DNA of 35,052 bases from a virus. Below are positions 24,108-31,022 of this stretch, piece by piece. The DNA is taken from positions 1 through 35,052 of the IMG/VR virus record IMGVR_UViG_3300032820_000047; one strand, given 5' to 3'. Numbering within the stretch: position 1 is the stretch's first letter; each line of letters opens with the position of its first letter. The translations under genes and the position numbers were made by a program. The notes beneath the pieces are model-generated. The model searched no databases. It was given only the letters and a program-made list of their open reading frames with translations, and was not told where the DNA came from.

Positions 24108-24866
24108 ATGGCAATCTATGACAATTTAATTTCTTATTGGGAACTTGAAGAATCATCAGGGACTCGTGCAGACTCACACGGGTCAAATCACCTAACCGAC
24201 AACAACACGGTTGCACAGGCAACTGGCAAGGTAGGCGAAGCTGCTGACCTCGAAACGTCTAACAGTGAATACTTAAGCATAGTACCCGGCGCTGACTTAC
24301 AGGTTGGAGATGTAGATTTCACTTGTTGCGGATGGATAAATATTGAAGCTGTTGGGACCACCTCCGGTCGCTTCATAGTTGGACAATGGGCGAATGCTGG
24401 CCCAAGCGATGATACCGATTCGTGGTATGTGAACTTCCGAGATCATCCTTCAGACGGCGATGACTTTTCATCTTCTATTTCCACTGACGGTGGAACTCTC
24501 GTTGGATTTGATGACGGCGGTGGACACGGAGCGGGTACTTGGTTTTTTCTGGTTCTCTGGTTTGATTCCACAGCCAATACCTGGAATCTGCAAGTCGATA
24601 ACGGGACCATTACTAGTGCAGCGACAGGGTCAAACGCTCCATCAACGACTAATACGCCCTTCACACTTGGCGCACACGCAGGTCCAGGCTCTTACTTTGA
24701 TGGACTTTTAGATCAATGGGGTTTCTGGAAAAAAGTTCTTTCGTCGGCGGAAAAAACATTTCTTTACAATAGTGGAAATGGTCGAAGCTATGCAGATTTA
24801 GGTGTTCCATCGGGAGTTAAGTCCCCTTCAGGCGGTGTAGCTATTGGGCACACTCCATTTTATTAA
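24108..24866 (+). CDS. LamG/concanavalin-like lectin-type tail protein (252 aa)
   Basis: The protein opens with ISYWELEESSGTRADSHGSNHLTDNNTVAQATGKVGEAADLE, the standard start of LamG-type (concanavalin A-like) jelly-roll domains, followed by CCGWINIE...FIVGQWAN, WFFLVLWFDSTANTWNLQVDNG and FDGLLDQWGFWKKVLS. These match the edge strands and the final strand of the domain. Phage LamG domains usually sit in tail proteins and bind glycans. Only one domain is present, so it is probably a receptor-binding or fibre-tip accessory. It lies within the AT-rich segment. Confidence 0.8.
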   Translation: MAIYDNLISYWELEESSGTRADSHGSNHLTDNNTVAQATGKVGEAADLETSNSEYLSIVPGADLQVGDVDFTCCGWINIEAVGTTSGRFIVGQWANAGPSDDTDSWYVNFRDHPSDGDDFSSSISTDGGTLVGFDDGGGHGAGTWFFLVLWFDSTANTWNLQVDNGTITSAATGSNAPSTTNTPFTLGAHAGPGSYFDGLLDQWGFWKKVLSSAEKTFLYNSGNGRSYADLGVPSGVKSPSGGVAIGHTPFY

Positions 24867-24892
24867 TCGGATGTCATAATTTGGGGTTGGCG

Positions 24893-25123
24893 ATGCAGGA
24901 CTACGACAACAAACTTCAGCTCCTAGTAGATGCACGTATCCGAGAGGAAATGAAAAAACCGTATCCGTTTATGGCCGAGGCGAACCGGATTATCAACAAA
25001 CTTACACAAGAGCGGAGGGAAACGACCCGCAAAATCGAGGCGCTCAACTCGGAGCTTCGGACAGAGCGGGCGAAGACGAAACAGGCTCTTGATATTGTCG
25101 ATAAGTTTAGAAAGAACAATTAG
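24893..25123 (+). CDS. Small coiled-coil protein (76 aa)
   Basis: ATG 24893 is preceded by a GGGG run. The product is almost entirely helical and charged (residues 20-75, LTQERRETTRKIEALNSELRTERAKTKQALDIVDKFRKN), with a heptad-like pattern from about 40 to 70. The gap to the next gene is two bases. It probably forms a dimeric or trimeric coil in the tail region; no function can be named. Confidence 0.65.
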   Translation: MQDYDNKLQLLVDARIREEMKKPYPFMAEANRIINKLTQERRETTRKIEALNSELRTERAKTKQALDIVDKFRKNN

Positions 25124-25125
25124 AC

Positions 25126-25353
25126 ATGACTTTCATCGCTAAGGATTTCAAGGAAACACGGACGGTTCATGGGAGATGGACCTTCATACCTCAACAGCTG
25201 TTTCTGTCTCCGCTCGGTCCTGGAGTTTACACTGAGGCCACCTTACCGGCCGCCTCTAATCACGCTTACACGTTAATCGTCGTGTCTGATGGAACCAGCG
25301 GCACCAACATGGTTCGATACAGCGATGGTACGTCATGGCTGGCCCTTGGATAA
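25126..25353 (+). CDS. Small tail/fibre-type domain protein (75 aa)
   Basis: Residues about 38-75 (ATLPAASNHAYTLIVVSDGT...MVRYSDGTSWLAL) match a short beta motif frequent at the ends of phage tail proteins, where a LPAA segment is followed by VVSDG and SDGTSWL. The first part is short and basic. ATG 25126 comes two bases after the coiled-coil gene's stop. The end overlaps the glycosyltransferase start region. It may be a fibre-tip or assembly domain coded as a separate protein. Confidence 0.65.
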   Translation: MTFIAKDFKETRTVHGRWTFIPQQLFLSPLGPGVYTEATLPAASNHAYTLIVVSDGTSGTNMVRYSDGTSWLALG

Positions 25354-25975
25354 ATTAAAAGTCTTTCTCACCATCCCCAACCTCGGATGGATCCACGACG
25401 ACTTGGTCGACTTCATCGTTTGGATGCTTCAGGACCCGCACGAGATCCAGCTGTACCGACCCAGAAACTTCCGTCCGACGGAATCGATGCGACAGCACTG
25501 TATGGCCTCGTTCCTTGCGACCGACTGCGACATCTGGTTCTCTGTGGACAACGACAACGCGCCGTGCCTTCCCGAAATCATCAACATTGCCGACGAGAAC
25601 CTCCCGATCGTAGGATTTCCGACCCCGTGTTACGACACAGACACCGGATCGATCAGTCTGAACTGCTACGACATTGTCAAGGGAAAGCATGTGCCCCGGA
25701 CTCACGGTGAAGGGCTTCAGGCGGTGAGTGCGATCGGTGGTGGGTGCTTCATGGTGCGGCGTGACGTGGCCGCGAAGGTCCTCGATCAGCAACCGTTCCG
25801 GCCTGAGATGGACGACTACGGCCGTATCACTGTGAGCGAGGACCTCGTGTTCTCTCAACGTGTACGGGAGGCGGCCTTCCCGATCCACGCTCACTTCGAT
25901 TATCCCTGCCATCACCGGAAGACAGTGGATCTGCTCCAATTCGTAGCCAAGATGACCGAGGAATGGCAAGCCTAG
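25346..25975 (+). CDS. Phage GT-A glycosyltransferase-like protein (209 aa)
   Basis: The N-terminus LDKLKVFLTIPNLGWIHDDLVDF and the segment CDIWFSVDNDNAPCLPEIINIA resemble GT-A fold glycosyltransferases found in phages; the DND triad would act as the metal/nucleotide-sugar motif. Downstream it keeps FMVRRDVAAKVL and EDLVFSQRVREAAFPIHAHFDYPCHH. Start is ambiguous: TTG 25346 fits the family-like start; ATG 25325 would add seven residues; neither has an SD. It is the last gene before the convergent operon, 8 nt away. It could modify virion or host glycans, by inference. Confidence 0.68.
   Translation: MDKLKVFLTIPNLGWIHDDLVDFIVWMLQDPHEIQLYRPRNFRPTESMRQHCMASFLATDCDIWFSVDNDNAPCLPEIINIADENLPIVGFPTPCYDTDTGSISLNCYDIVKGKHVPRTHGEGLQAVSAIGGGCFMVRRDVAAKVLDQQPFRPEMDDYGRITVSEDLVFSQRVREAAFPIHAHFDYPCHHRKTVDLLQFVAKMTEEWQA
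25347..25370 (+). repeat. 24-bp exact direct repeat, copy 1
   Basis: This 24-mer at the glycosyltransferase start (core AAATTAAAAGTCTTTCTCA) is repeated exactly at 34149-34172, nearly 9 kb away and in the same orientation. It is AT-rich against the neighbouring DNA and encodes DKLKVFL here. Confidence 0.9.
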
Positions 25976-25983
25976 CGAGCTGT

Positions 25984-26259
25984 CTACAGGGAAGGCGCTG
26001 CTTTGCCGGCCCCATGGGTACCTCGGGTCGTCTGGGTGCCCGAAAGCCCGTTAGAAGCGATTCTGTGGGGTATATTCCGCTTCACCCTCTCTACGTACAG
26101 CCACCCTTTGTCCAGTTTGAGCTTAAATAGCAACGGTCTGGCGCCCAGAATTGCGCCCCGCTCAAGGTGGGCTTCGGCTTCTTTTCGGTCTGTGGTGGTG
26201 AAGTGGAGCGGCTTCCCGTCATCGACCTCGAACACGGGAAGCCATATTACAGCGGGCAT
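25984..26259 (-). CDS. Hypothetical protein at the end of the leftward operon (91 aa)
   Basis: The last gene of the minus-strand operon, with only 8 bases between its stop and the stop of the rightward glycosyltransferase gene. Sequence is mixed beta/helical: VIWLPVFEVDDGKPLHFTTTDRKEAEAHLERGAILGARPLLFKLKL. The C-terminus is basic and low-complexity. No SD is visible before ATG 26259; the start follows the previous gene's stop closely. No family recognised. Confidence 0.55.
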   Translation of the reverse strand: MPAVIWLPVFEVDDGKPLHFTTTDRKEAEAHLERGAILGARPLLFKLKLDKGWLYVERVKRNIPHRIASNGLSGTQTTRGTHGAGKAAPSL

Positions 26260-26265
26260 GGGGTC

Positions 26266-26670
26266 TTAACTGCCGGCGTAGCCGATCAGTGGGAAGCTGG
26301 CCTGAACCCCGACCTTCGGTGCGGCCGTTGATGCGGTCTGAGCCGGGATGGTTGCGGTCGCACGGCACAGCCGGGCAAGAGCCGTCGGCTGCTTGTCTTC
26401 GGCGTAACCTGCAGACGCTGCGCTCTGCGTGAAGGAGTCCGACACGTACCAGATCTCAGATCCCGCCGTAGTGTCGGGCGTGATCTCGAAATCCATATCG
26501 ACGGTGGCGGTATCGGTGTTGGTCTTGCTGAAGAAGATGGTGACGTTGAGGCGGTCGCCCCACTTGTCTGTCCGTTCGTGCGTCCGGACTGCTTCGGTGG
26601 TTGCTGCTGCGGTGGTTGCGTACTGCGTCTTGGCGAGAAGTACGCTCGTATATCGCTGTCCTACTCTCAT
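26266..26670 (-). CDS. Possible structural/accessory protein (134 aa)
   Basis: Starts at ATG 26670, with GGAGG about eight bases upstream and a promoter candidate above it. The sequence is beta-prone and rich in Thr and Ala (YTSVLLAKTQYATTAAATTEAV, RLNVTIFFSKTNTDTATVDMDFEITPDTTAGSEIWYVSDSF), which suggests a small beta-sandwich protein such as a capsid or fibre decoration. It lies among accessory genes on the opposite strand from the virion operon, and has its own promoter candidate, so late expression may be separate. Function is not established. Confidence 0.6.
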   Translation of the reverse strand: MRVGQRYTSVLLAKTQYATTAAATTEAVRTHERTDKWGDRLNVTIFFSKTNTDTATVDMDFEITPDTTAGSEIWYVSDSFTQSAASAGYAEDKQPTALARLCRATATIPAQTASTAAPKVGVQASFPLIGYAGS

Positions 26671-26703
26671 TGATCGGACCTCCGTTCGCGTTGACTCCGC
26701 GGT

Positions 26704-26731
26704 CTTATACTTTGTGCCGCCGCTCGGTCAC
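26704..26731 (-). promoter_or_regulatory. Promoter candidate with adjacent dyad
   Basis: Read leftward, GTGACC (26731-26726) and TATAAG (26709-26704) are 16 bp apart, and the -10 box matches at five of six positions. A near-perfect 7-bp dyad, ACGACTG-A-CAGTCGT at 26730-26744, overlaps the upstream edge of the -35 box. It would serve the two genes at 25984-26670. The dyad could be an operator. Confidence 0.4.
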
Positions 26732-26779
26732 GACTGACAGTCGTAAATGAACCTTACAACAAACGCGAATCGATTGCAG

Positions 26780-26902
26780 CTAAAACAGGGTCCAGTGGCC
26801 CCAAACGAAGCCACGCCAAAGGAGCCGGGCACACAGGAAAGCGACACATTCGACCGATACGATGGCAATAACGATCCGATCAGCAGGGGTGAGCTGTGTC
26901 AT
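26780..26902 (-). CDS. Tiny membrane protein (40 aa)
   Basis: ATG 26902 overlaps the upstream stop as ATGA and follows GGAGG by seven bases, so translation is credible. Residues about 10-27 form one hydrophobic helix (IVIAIVSVECVAFLCARLL), followed by tryptophan-rich WRGFVWGHWTLF. It is a single-span mini-protein of unknown role, coded downstream of the glycosyltransferase/TPR pair and the 160-aa gene. Confidence 0.6.
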   Translation of the reverse strand: MTQLTPADRIVIAIVSVECVAFLCARLLWRGFVWGHWTLF

Positions 26903-27381
26903 CCAAGATCCTCCGAATGTCTGGAGCTGACCAGCTGCCATAGGGCGACACCGACACTACGCGGCCCTTGACGTATTGTCGATCGACCCAGAACCCGCCA
27001 CAGCCTGTATATCGGTTGCGAGTGGTCGATTATCCCCGTGTCATGTATGAGTGGCTTGTCCCGAATCTCCAGCGACATCAACATCGTCTCGGCCTCTTCA
27101 AAAGTGGCAAGCTCCGGCCCCTTGTGCGACGTGGTATGTCCATGCTCAACCGTGATGAAGTACAGGGCCGGGTCGGCCGGTGGGTTGAAGTCTGCCGGTG
27201 ACATATTCAGCGGCGGCCGGCCTCCGCGTTCGCGTGCCTTTGACACGAAGGTATCGATGGCTTCTTGTGGATCCTCGACGTGCGGCTGGAACTCAGCGAC
27301 CCCGGTGTCCATCATCGTTGTCACCATGTAGAGTTCCCGCAGTCGGGACGCTCTGTGGATCCGTTCATTCAGCAACGGCAT
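26899..27381 (-). CDS. Hypothetical protein (160 aa)
   Basis: ATG 27381 is chosen because AAGGAG precedes it; the longer frame to 27399 has no such site. Its first 17 nt overlap the TPR gene's end. The protein shows TMMDTGVAEFQPHVEDPQEAIDTFVSKARERGGRPPLN, then EHGHTTSHKGPELATFEEAETMLMSLE and a basic C-terminus. The helical EAIDTFVSK and ATFEEAETML segments are reminiscent of small phage accessory proteins, but no family is recognised. Confidence 0.62.
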   Translation of the reverse strand: MPLLNERIHRASRLRELYMVTTMMDTGVAEFQPHVEDPQEAIDTFVSKARERGGRPPLNMSPADFNPPADPALYFITVEHGHTTSHKGPELATFEEAETMLMSLEIRDKPLIHDTGIIDHSQPIYRLWRVLGRSTIRQGPRSVGVALWQLVSSRHSEDLG

Positions 27382-28345
27382 ATTGCTTCTCCTTTCCAAA
27401 GTAACCCTCGTCGTAGAGGGTCGTCATAAGTTGCCAGTGAGAGAGCTGTGTCTCCAGCCACTCCCAACTCTTAGTCTCGGCGACCCGACACAACCCGGCG
27501 TAACAGGAGTCATGGTCTCCGATTTCGAAAAGACAGATCGATCGATTCAGCTCGGCGATCTCTGACCCTCCCTTGTTCAGTGCGTTATCGAAGGCCATGA
27601 TCGCCTCACTGAATTCATAAATGGTCATCAGGTACAGGCCCCTGCTTGTATGGAGGTGAGGCTCATCGGGCCACGCGTCAAATCCTATTGCGATTGTTTT
27701 CTTTGCGGACCCGGTCTTGCCTTGCATGAGGTATAGACGGGTGAGGTTGCTAATAATCTTCGGCCAGTCCGGGTGGATTTTCTTCGTGAGCGACAAGGCT
27801 TTCACCATCACGGACTCCATTTCCCTGTCATCGATTCCCTTCCGCAACCGGGACGCGTAGTTGAGCAGCACCCGCACTTTGTTTGGACTTTCCTTCACGG
27901 CTTGAGACCAGAACACGGTCTCGTTGCGGTAGGCGAACGCGCGGAATACGGAAAGAGCCATCCACAGCACGACGACGACGCACGCCAGCCGCCACGGCAA
28001 CCACGCCACAGCTAGGGCGGCGCCGGCAGAGGCGAAGTACCCGCGCATTTCCATGACGTAGTCGGATATATTGACGACGGTGTATCCCAGAAGCGGAGAG
28101 CAGAACATCAAGACAAGGGCCAAAGCCAAAGGCAGCGGCCCCCACAGGATAATGACACCGGCCACAATGAAAACCGGGATCATCAGCGGAGGCCGCCCCT
28201 TCAGGTTAATCTCTGTCTCGTCCGGGTCCAGCTTCGTGTTGAGTCCGAAGACCGCCCCGCTGTACAAGAAGTGCCAGAGCATCCGATAGGATGGGTAGGC
28301 ACGCCAGAGATAACCGATCTGGTGGCCGAGGTGCGGGAGTTTCAT
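27365..28345 (-). CDS. Membrane protein with C-terminal TPR repeats; partner of the GT-C protein (326 aa)
   Basis: ATG 28345 overlaps the preceding stop (ATGA), so it is coupled to the GT-C gene. Residues about 55-145 carry hydrophobic spans (LMIPVFIVAGVIILWGPLPLA, VMFCSPLLGYTVV, LACVVVVLWMAL) and the family-like segment DYVMEMRGYFASAGAAL. From about 170 follows a helical TPR-like region: WSQAVKESPNKVRVLLNYAS, LTRLYLMQGKTGSAKK and SEAIMAFDNALNKGGSEIAELNRS. Membrane spans followed by TPRs match the second half of TMTC/DUF1736-type O-glycosyltransferases, where the TPRs bind the protein acceptor. Here the gene is separate from its first half. Confidence 0.62.
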   Translation of the reverse strand: MKLPHLGHQIGYLWRAYPSYRMLWHFLYSGAVFGLNTKLDPDETEINLKGRPPLMIPVFIVAGVIILWGPLPLALALVLMFCSPLLGYTVVNISDYVMEMRGYFASAGAALAVAWLPWRLACVVVVLWMALSVFRAFAYRNETVFWSQAVKESPNKVRVLLNYASRLRKGIDDREMESVMVKALSLTKKIHPDWPKIISNLTRLYLMQGKTGSAKKTIAIGFDAWPDEPHLHTSRGLYLMTIYEFSEAIMAFDNALNKGGSEIAELNRSICLFEIGDHDSCYAGLCRVAETKSWEWLETQLSHWQLMTTLYDEGYFGKEKQYAVAE

Positions 28346-28944
28346 AGTCGGACCCACAGCACGAAGGCCACGCCGGCCAGCAACGCCGGAGCGACGATAC
28401 CTTCTTGCTTGGTTCGCATGGCGCACGCCCCCGATAGCGTTGCCCAGATCCCGTGACCTGAGAACGCCAGCACCAACATTCCCATCAGGAATGTGGAACA
28501 CAGCGTCGAGCTTCGACCTGAAGGCGTGATGACTGCAGTGGTATTGAGCCGATTCACACCCCACCCGATACCGGCAAGTATCGCCATGCTCTCGGATGCG
28601 AACAGACCCACGAACCAGTAGAACAACACGGCGTTGAAGCCGTGGATAAGCAGGTTTACCGCCATCCAGCCTTGCCGGTTGTCGCCGAAAAGGGCGACGC
28701 ACACCCTGTACGACCACGTCAGAATCAGCCGGTCATTGGCGATGGCCGCGATGATGGCCTGAGCCCACGACGGGCTCTCACGGTCGACGCTGCCTGTCCG
28801 CTTCTTGTTGTCGAACAATGTCTTCTTGGAATATACGATGCTAGCCCCGTCAAGTCCGATTATTGCGCCCGTAACCCACACCGGTATGTAAGGCAGAATC
28901 GCCGCTAAAGCGATCAGAAGTTCAATCGGTAAATTTATATTCAT
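28342..28944 (-). CDS. GT-C-type polytopic glycosyltransferase first half (200 aa)
   Basis: Begins at ATG 28944, overlapping the previous stop (ATGA), with GGAG four bases upstream. Multi-span hydrophobic protein: residues 3-30, 95-120, 123-165 and 180-198. The segment DRLILTWSYRVCVALFGDNRQGWMAVNLLIHGFNAVLFYWF closely follows the RPL-x-LSY...LFG-NP...NLLLHxxN pattern of TMTC/DUF1736-type membrane transferases, and SSTLCSTFLMGM and CAMRTKQEGIVAPALL resemble later conserved blocks (GR-xxLL, KE-G). The acidic loop motif usually DD appears only as LDG. Together with the TPR gene it would make one bipartite glycosyltransferase. Confidence 0.62.
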   Translation of the reverse strand: MNINLPIELLIALAAILPYIPVWVTGAIIGLDGASIVYSKKTLFDNKKRTGSVDRESPSWAQAIIAAIANDRLILTWSYRVCVALFGDNRQGWMAVNLLIHGFNAVLFYWFVGLFASESMAILAGIGWGVNRLNTTAVITPSGRSSTLCSTFLMGMLVLAFSGHGIWATLSGACAMRTKQEGIVAPALLAGVAFVLWVRL

Positions 28945-29324
28945 CGCACTCCAAATACGCGCTCCAGTGCGCGTCTTTTAAGCTCCTTCTGAATGTGCCG
29001 GGTCACTCCGGGCTGGTCCACGCTGATACCTCTCGACTGAAGCTCTTGAGCGATAGCCTCTGGCCCAAGGCCCTTCTCCCACAGTGGGATAACGGCGCGA
29101 CGTGTCGGACCTCTCTGACGGTACAGCTTGACAGGGCGATGGATGCGTTGCAGCCATGCCCATATCGCAGACTTGGTGGTCGGCAGTACCGGGAACCCAC
29201 CGCAGGTTCGGATCCAATTCTCGATGGAGCGGAGGGTGTAGCCGACCAGCTCCCCCGCTTCTCTCTGGCTGTAGACGAATGCGCGATCCTTCAGCGGTCG
29301 CTTGTCTGTGGTGTTATGTGGCAT
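28941..29324 (-). CDS. Two-HTH DNA-binding protein (127 aa)
   Basis: ATG 29324 overlaps the RusA stop; the frame further up is only TTG-initiated. Residues about 20-45 (YSQREAGELVGYTLRSIENWI) look like an excisionase/MerR-type or Nu1-like helix-turn-helix, and residues about 85-115 (WEKGLGPEAIAQELQSRGISVDQPGVTRHIQ) give a second HTH. Such two-HTH proteins occur as phage regulators and also as small terminase subunits, so this is a rival candidate for the missing small subunit. A basic C-terminus (KELKRRALERVFGVR) supports DNA binding. No clear SD is seen. Confidence 0.66.
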   Translation of the reverse strand: MPHNTTDKRPLKDRAFVYSQREAGELVGYTLRSIENWIRTCGGFPVLPTTKSAIWAWLQRIHRPVKLYRQRGPTRRAVIPLWEKGLGPEAIAQELQSRGISVDQPGVTRHIQKELKRRALERVFGVR

Positions 29325-29673
29325 CGGTGAGCGTGAGTTCCACGCGAGGTTTTTCTCTGTCAAGATGGGACTCGATATGCCCGATACTCAGGGCCTGCCA
29401 GTTGTCATCTCTGATCATCTTGGCGTCAACCAACCCGTCGATCGCTGGCTTCAACCCTTGAGCCGCGTTTAGTGAGTCCCTGCGTCGGAGGTCGGGCCAG
29501 TAGAAGTCAATCGACAGAACGGCCCGGCGCTTGAATTTGCGCTTCGACCCGAGGGCGACGACGAACGCTTCTTCCCTGTATCGCCTGGTCGGGCCTGCCT
29601 TCGATTTCCAGCTGCCTTTGTTATGTGCATGAAGTCCCTTCGGTGGAAGCGACAGTCTTATCGTGACACTCAT
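29314..29673 (-). CDS. rusA: RusA-like Holliday-junction resolvase (119 aa)
   Basis: Cleaves four-way DNA junctions made during replication and recombination so that DNA can be packaged. Family features are the N-terminal LPPKGLHAHNKG...RRYREEA, and the catalytic region RRRDSLNAAQGLKPAIDGLVDAKMIRDDN with D66, K75, D79 and D89-D90, in the usual D..N....K...DGL....DD order. Length is normal. ATG 29673 overlaps the upstream stop as ATGA. It sits in the early operon near the DnaC-like loader, so a role in processing replication intermediates fits. Confidence 0.88.
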   Translation of the reverse strand: MSVTIRLSLPPKGLHAHNKGSWKSKAGPTRRYREEAFVVALGSKRKFKRRAVLSIDFYWPDLRRRDSLNAAQGLKPAIDGLVDAKMIRDDNWQALSIGHIESHLDREKPRVELTLTDAT

Positions 29674-29897
29674 TTAACACCCCCGGATTCCTCAACCACA
29701 CCCCAGACAATGGCCTTCCGACCGGACCTGCTGTTGGTGTACCGGCGCTTTCCTACAGGCTCAATCAATCCCAGATCGTGCAGGCCGCACAGGCATGTCG
29801 TCGCAGCAGCTTGAGATATATCCATAAGGCCGCTTATCTCCATCGACGTCGTGTGTCCGTCCCTTATCGCTGCTAAAACCTGATCGAATTGGGTCAT
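29670..29897 (-). CDS. Winged-helix DNA-binding protein (75 aa)
   Basis: A small winged-helix protein: VLAAIRDGHTTSMEISGLMDISQAAATTCLCGLHDLGLIEPVGKRRYTNSRSG shows helix-turn-helix plus beta-wing features (HDLGLIEPVGKRRY), as in MarR/ArsR-like or phage transcriptional proteins. ATG 29897 follows the stop of the membrane gene by two bases and a GGAGGAG run lies further upstream. Its stop overlaps rusA. Probably a local transcription regulator or an anti-repressor. Confidence 0.7.
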   Translation of the reverse strand: MTQFDQVLAAIRDGHTTSMEISGLMDISQAAATTCLCGLHDLGLIEPVGKRRYTNSRSGRKAIVWGVVEESGGVK

Positions 29898-29899
29898 AT

Positions 29900-30190
29900 T
29901 TATTGCAACTCCTCCGGTAGTTCACGCACGGTGACAGTGTCTCCGATGATATCCACGACTTCCCACCTGCGCGTGCGGGTTGAGGGTCCGGCGTCTAGGA
30001 TTGATATCCTCGCCCCGAGTTTATAAGGGCCGTGTTCGAATCTGGCTATATCACCGACTGTGATGGTTTTGACTTTCAATGCGGTGTGGTTTTTACAGAA
30101 GGTGATCGCTGTGACGAGGATGGCCCCGACGATGGCGACCCCGGCCATTATGAACAGGACAGCATCGGCGTTCTGAATAACATCTTGCAT
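29900..30190 (-). CDS. Single-span membrane protein (96 aa)
   Basis: ATG 30190 has a GGAG seven bases upstream; a longer frame above it is low-complexity shadow. One hydrophobic helix near residues 10-32 (AVLFIMAGVAIVGAILVTAIT) is followed by a small beta-type soluble domain, including VGDIARFEHGPYKLGARISI and RRWEVVDIIGDTVTVRELPEEL. This layout fits a membrane-anchored accessory with a compact cytoplasmic or periplasmic domain. No family recognised; it lies just after the DnaC-like gene in transcription order. Confidence 0.65.
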   Translation of the reverse strand: MQDVIQNADAVLFIMAGVAIVGAILVTAITFCKNHTALKVKTITVGDIARFEHGPYKLGARISILDAGPSTRTRRWEVVDIIGDTVTVRELPEELQ

Positions 30191-30294
30191 GTGCGTGCTC
30201 CTAAGCTTGGAGGGGGGCGAGACACGGCCAATGAAACCGCGCCGGGCCTTACGGATACCGGACCCCCCAGAAAATTCATATCTAAAGTATCTTC

Positions 30295-31020
30295 CTAGAA
30301 TTCGACGATGGTGCAACGCTCGTCCAGACGCCGCCCCACCGAAATTGAGATGATCCCGTTTTTAGCCAGATCGTGCAGGCTCATGTTCGATGTGAACGTG
30401 ATGCCGTTCAACCGGGCGTAGATTTTGTTGATCAGTTCGAACAGAATTTCTTGGCGGAAACCTGTGCGTTCGAAGTTCACCTTGTCGATGTCATCGATGA
30501 ACAGGTGGTACTCCGGGTGTGCGTCCGCCTTGTCCCAGACATCAGAGATGTACCCGTCGGTGGTCTCATGCTTTCTGAGTTCGTCGACGAGTTGCCGTGC
30601 GGTACGGAAGTGGCATTCCACCCCCGCCTCCATGCACGCCCTGAACTGAGCCGCCATCAGGTAGGTCTTGCCCCGGTCGTTGGGGCCGGTAAACAGGTAG
30701 CTCTCCAGCGGTTCGCTGACCACGATGGCGTGCGCCCGGCCCTGCCAGTCGTTCTTCTCTTCGAATTTGTACAGGTCGGCGTCGTGGAACATCTTGTCCA
30801 GCGATTCGATCGCGTTCTTCGCCCGTTCGGCGGCGATCTTTCGAATCTGGCAGCCACAGCGCGTCACCCCGTGGATGGGGTCGCAGCCGTGAGACTCCTC
30901 CACGACATCCTTCCACCCGGTGTCTTTGCAGTCGGGGCAGGCCGGCGGTGGCGGCTCGGCCTTCGGTTCGAACGTGGCTTTCATCCTGTCCCAGTCAGCC
31001 TGCGTCACTGTTTTCTTCAT
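30295..31020 (-). CDS. DnaC-like helicase loader ATPase (241 aa)
   Basis: Loads the host (DnaB-type) helicase at the phage origin. Order of motifs: an N-terminal zinc-like cluster C28-x2-C31 and C55-x-C57; Walker A GPNDRGKT (112-119), with an Asp-Arg instead of the usual small residues; Walker B LFIDDID (173-179); a sensor segment FTSNMS (209-214); and an arginine pair in SVGRRLDER (228-235). Size matches DnaC/DnaI-type loaders. GAGG lies six bases before ATG 31020. It follows the 100-aa gene closely. No phage helicase or polymerase is found here, suggesting recruitment of host machinery. Confidence 0.87.
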   Translation of the reverse strand: MKKTVTQADWDRMKATFEPKAEPPPPACPDCKDTGWKDVVEESHGCDPIHGVTRCGCQIRKIAAERAKNAIESLDKMFHDADLYKFEEKNDWQGRAHAIVVSEPLESYLFTGPNDRGKTYLMAAQFRACMEAGVECHFRTARQLVDELRKHETTDGYISDVWDKADAHPEYHLFIDDIDKVNFERTGFRQEILFELINKIYARLNGITFTSNMSLHDLAKNGIISISVGRRLDERCTIVEF

Positions 31021-31022
31021 AA

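Larger units (their letters stand above)
23250..24870. other. AT-rich fibre-tip segment, probable mosaic insert
   Basis: From about 23250 the DNA becomes clearly poorer in G and C than the flanking genes and stays so through the 133-aa and 252-aa genes to about 24870, after which composition returns to normal. The change falls inside the fibre gene, at the shaft/tip boundary. Host-specificity exchange by recombination is the natural explanation. Confidence 0.6.

Noticed and set aside
26747-26971. Plus-strand frame of 74 codons among minus-strand genes
   Set aside because: Low-complexity, no start signal, opposite the small membrane ORF and the 160-aa gene end.
30191-30294. Short minus-strand frame between the DnaC-like and membrane genes
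   Set aside because: A 40-50 codon frame exists (starting MNFLGGPVSV) but is Pro/Arg-rich, lacks a close SD and runs out of frame over the next gene.
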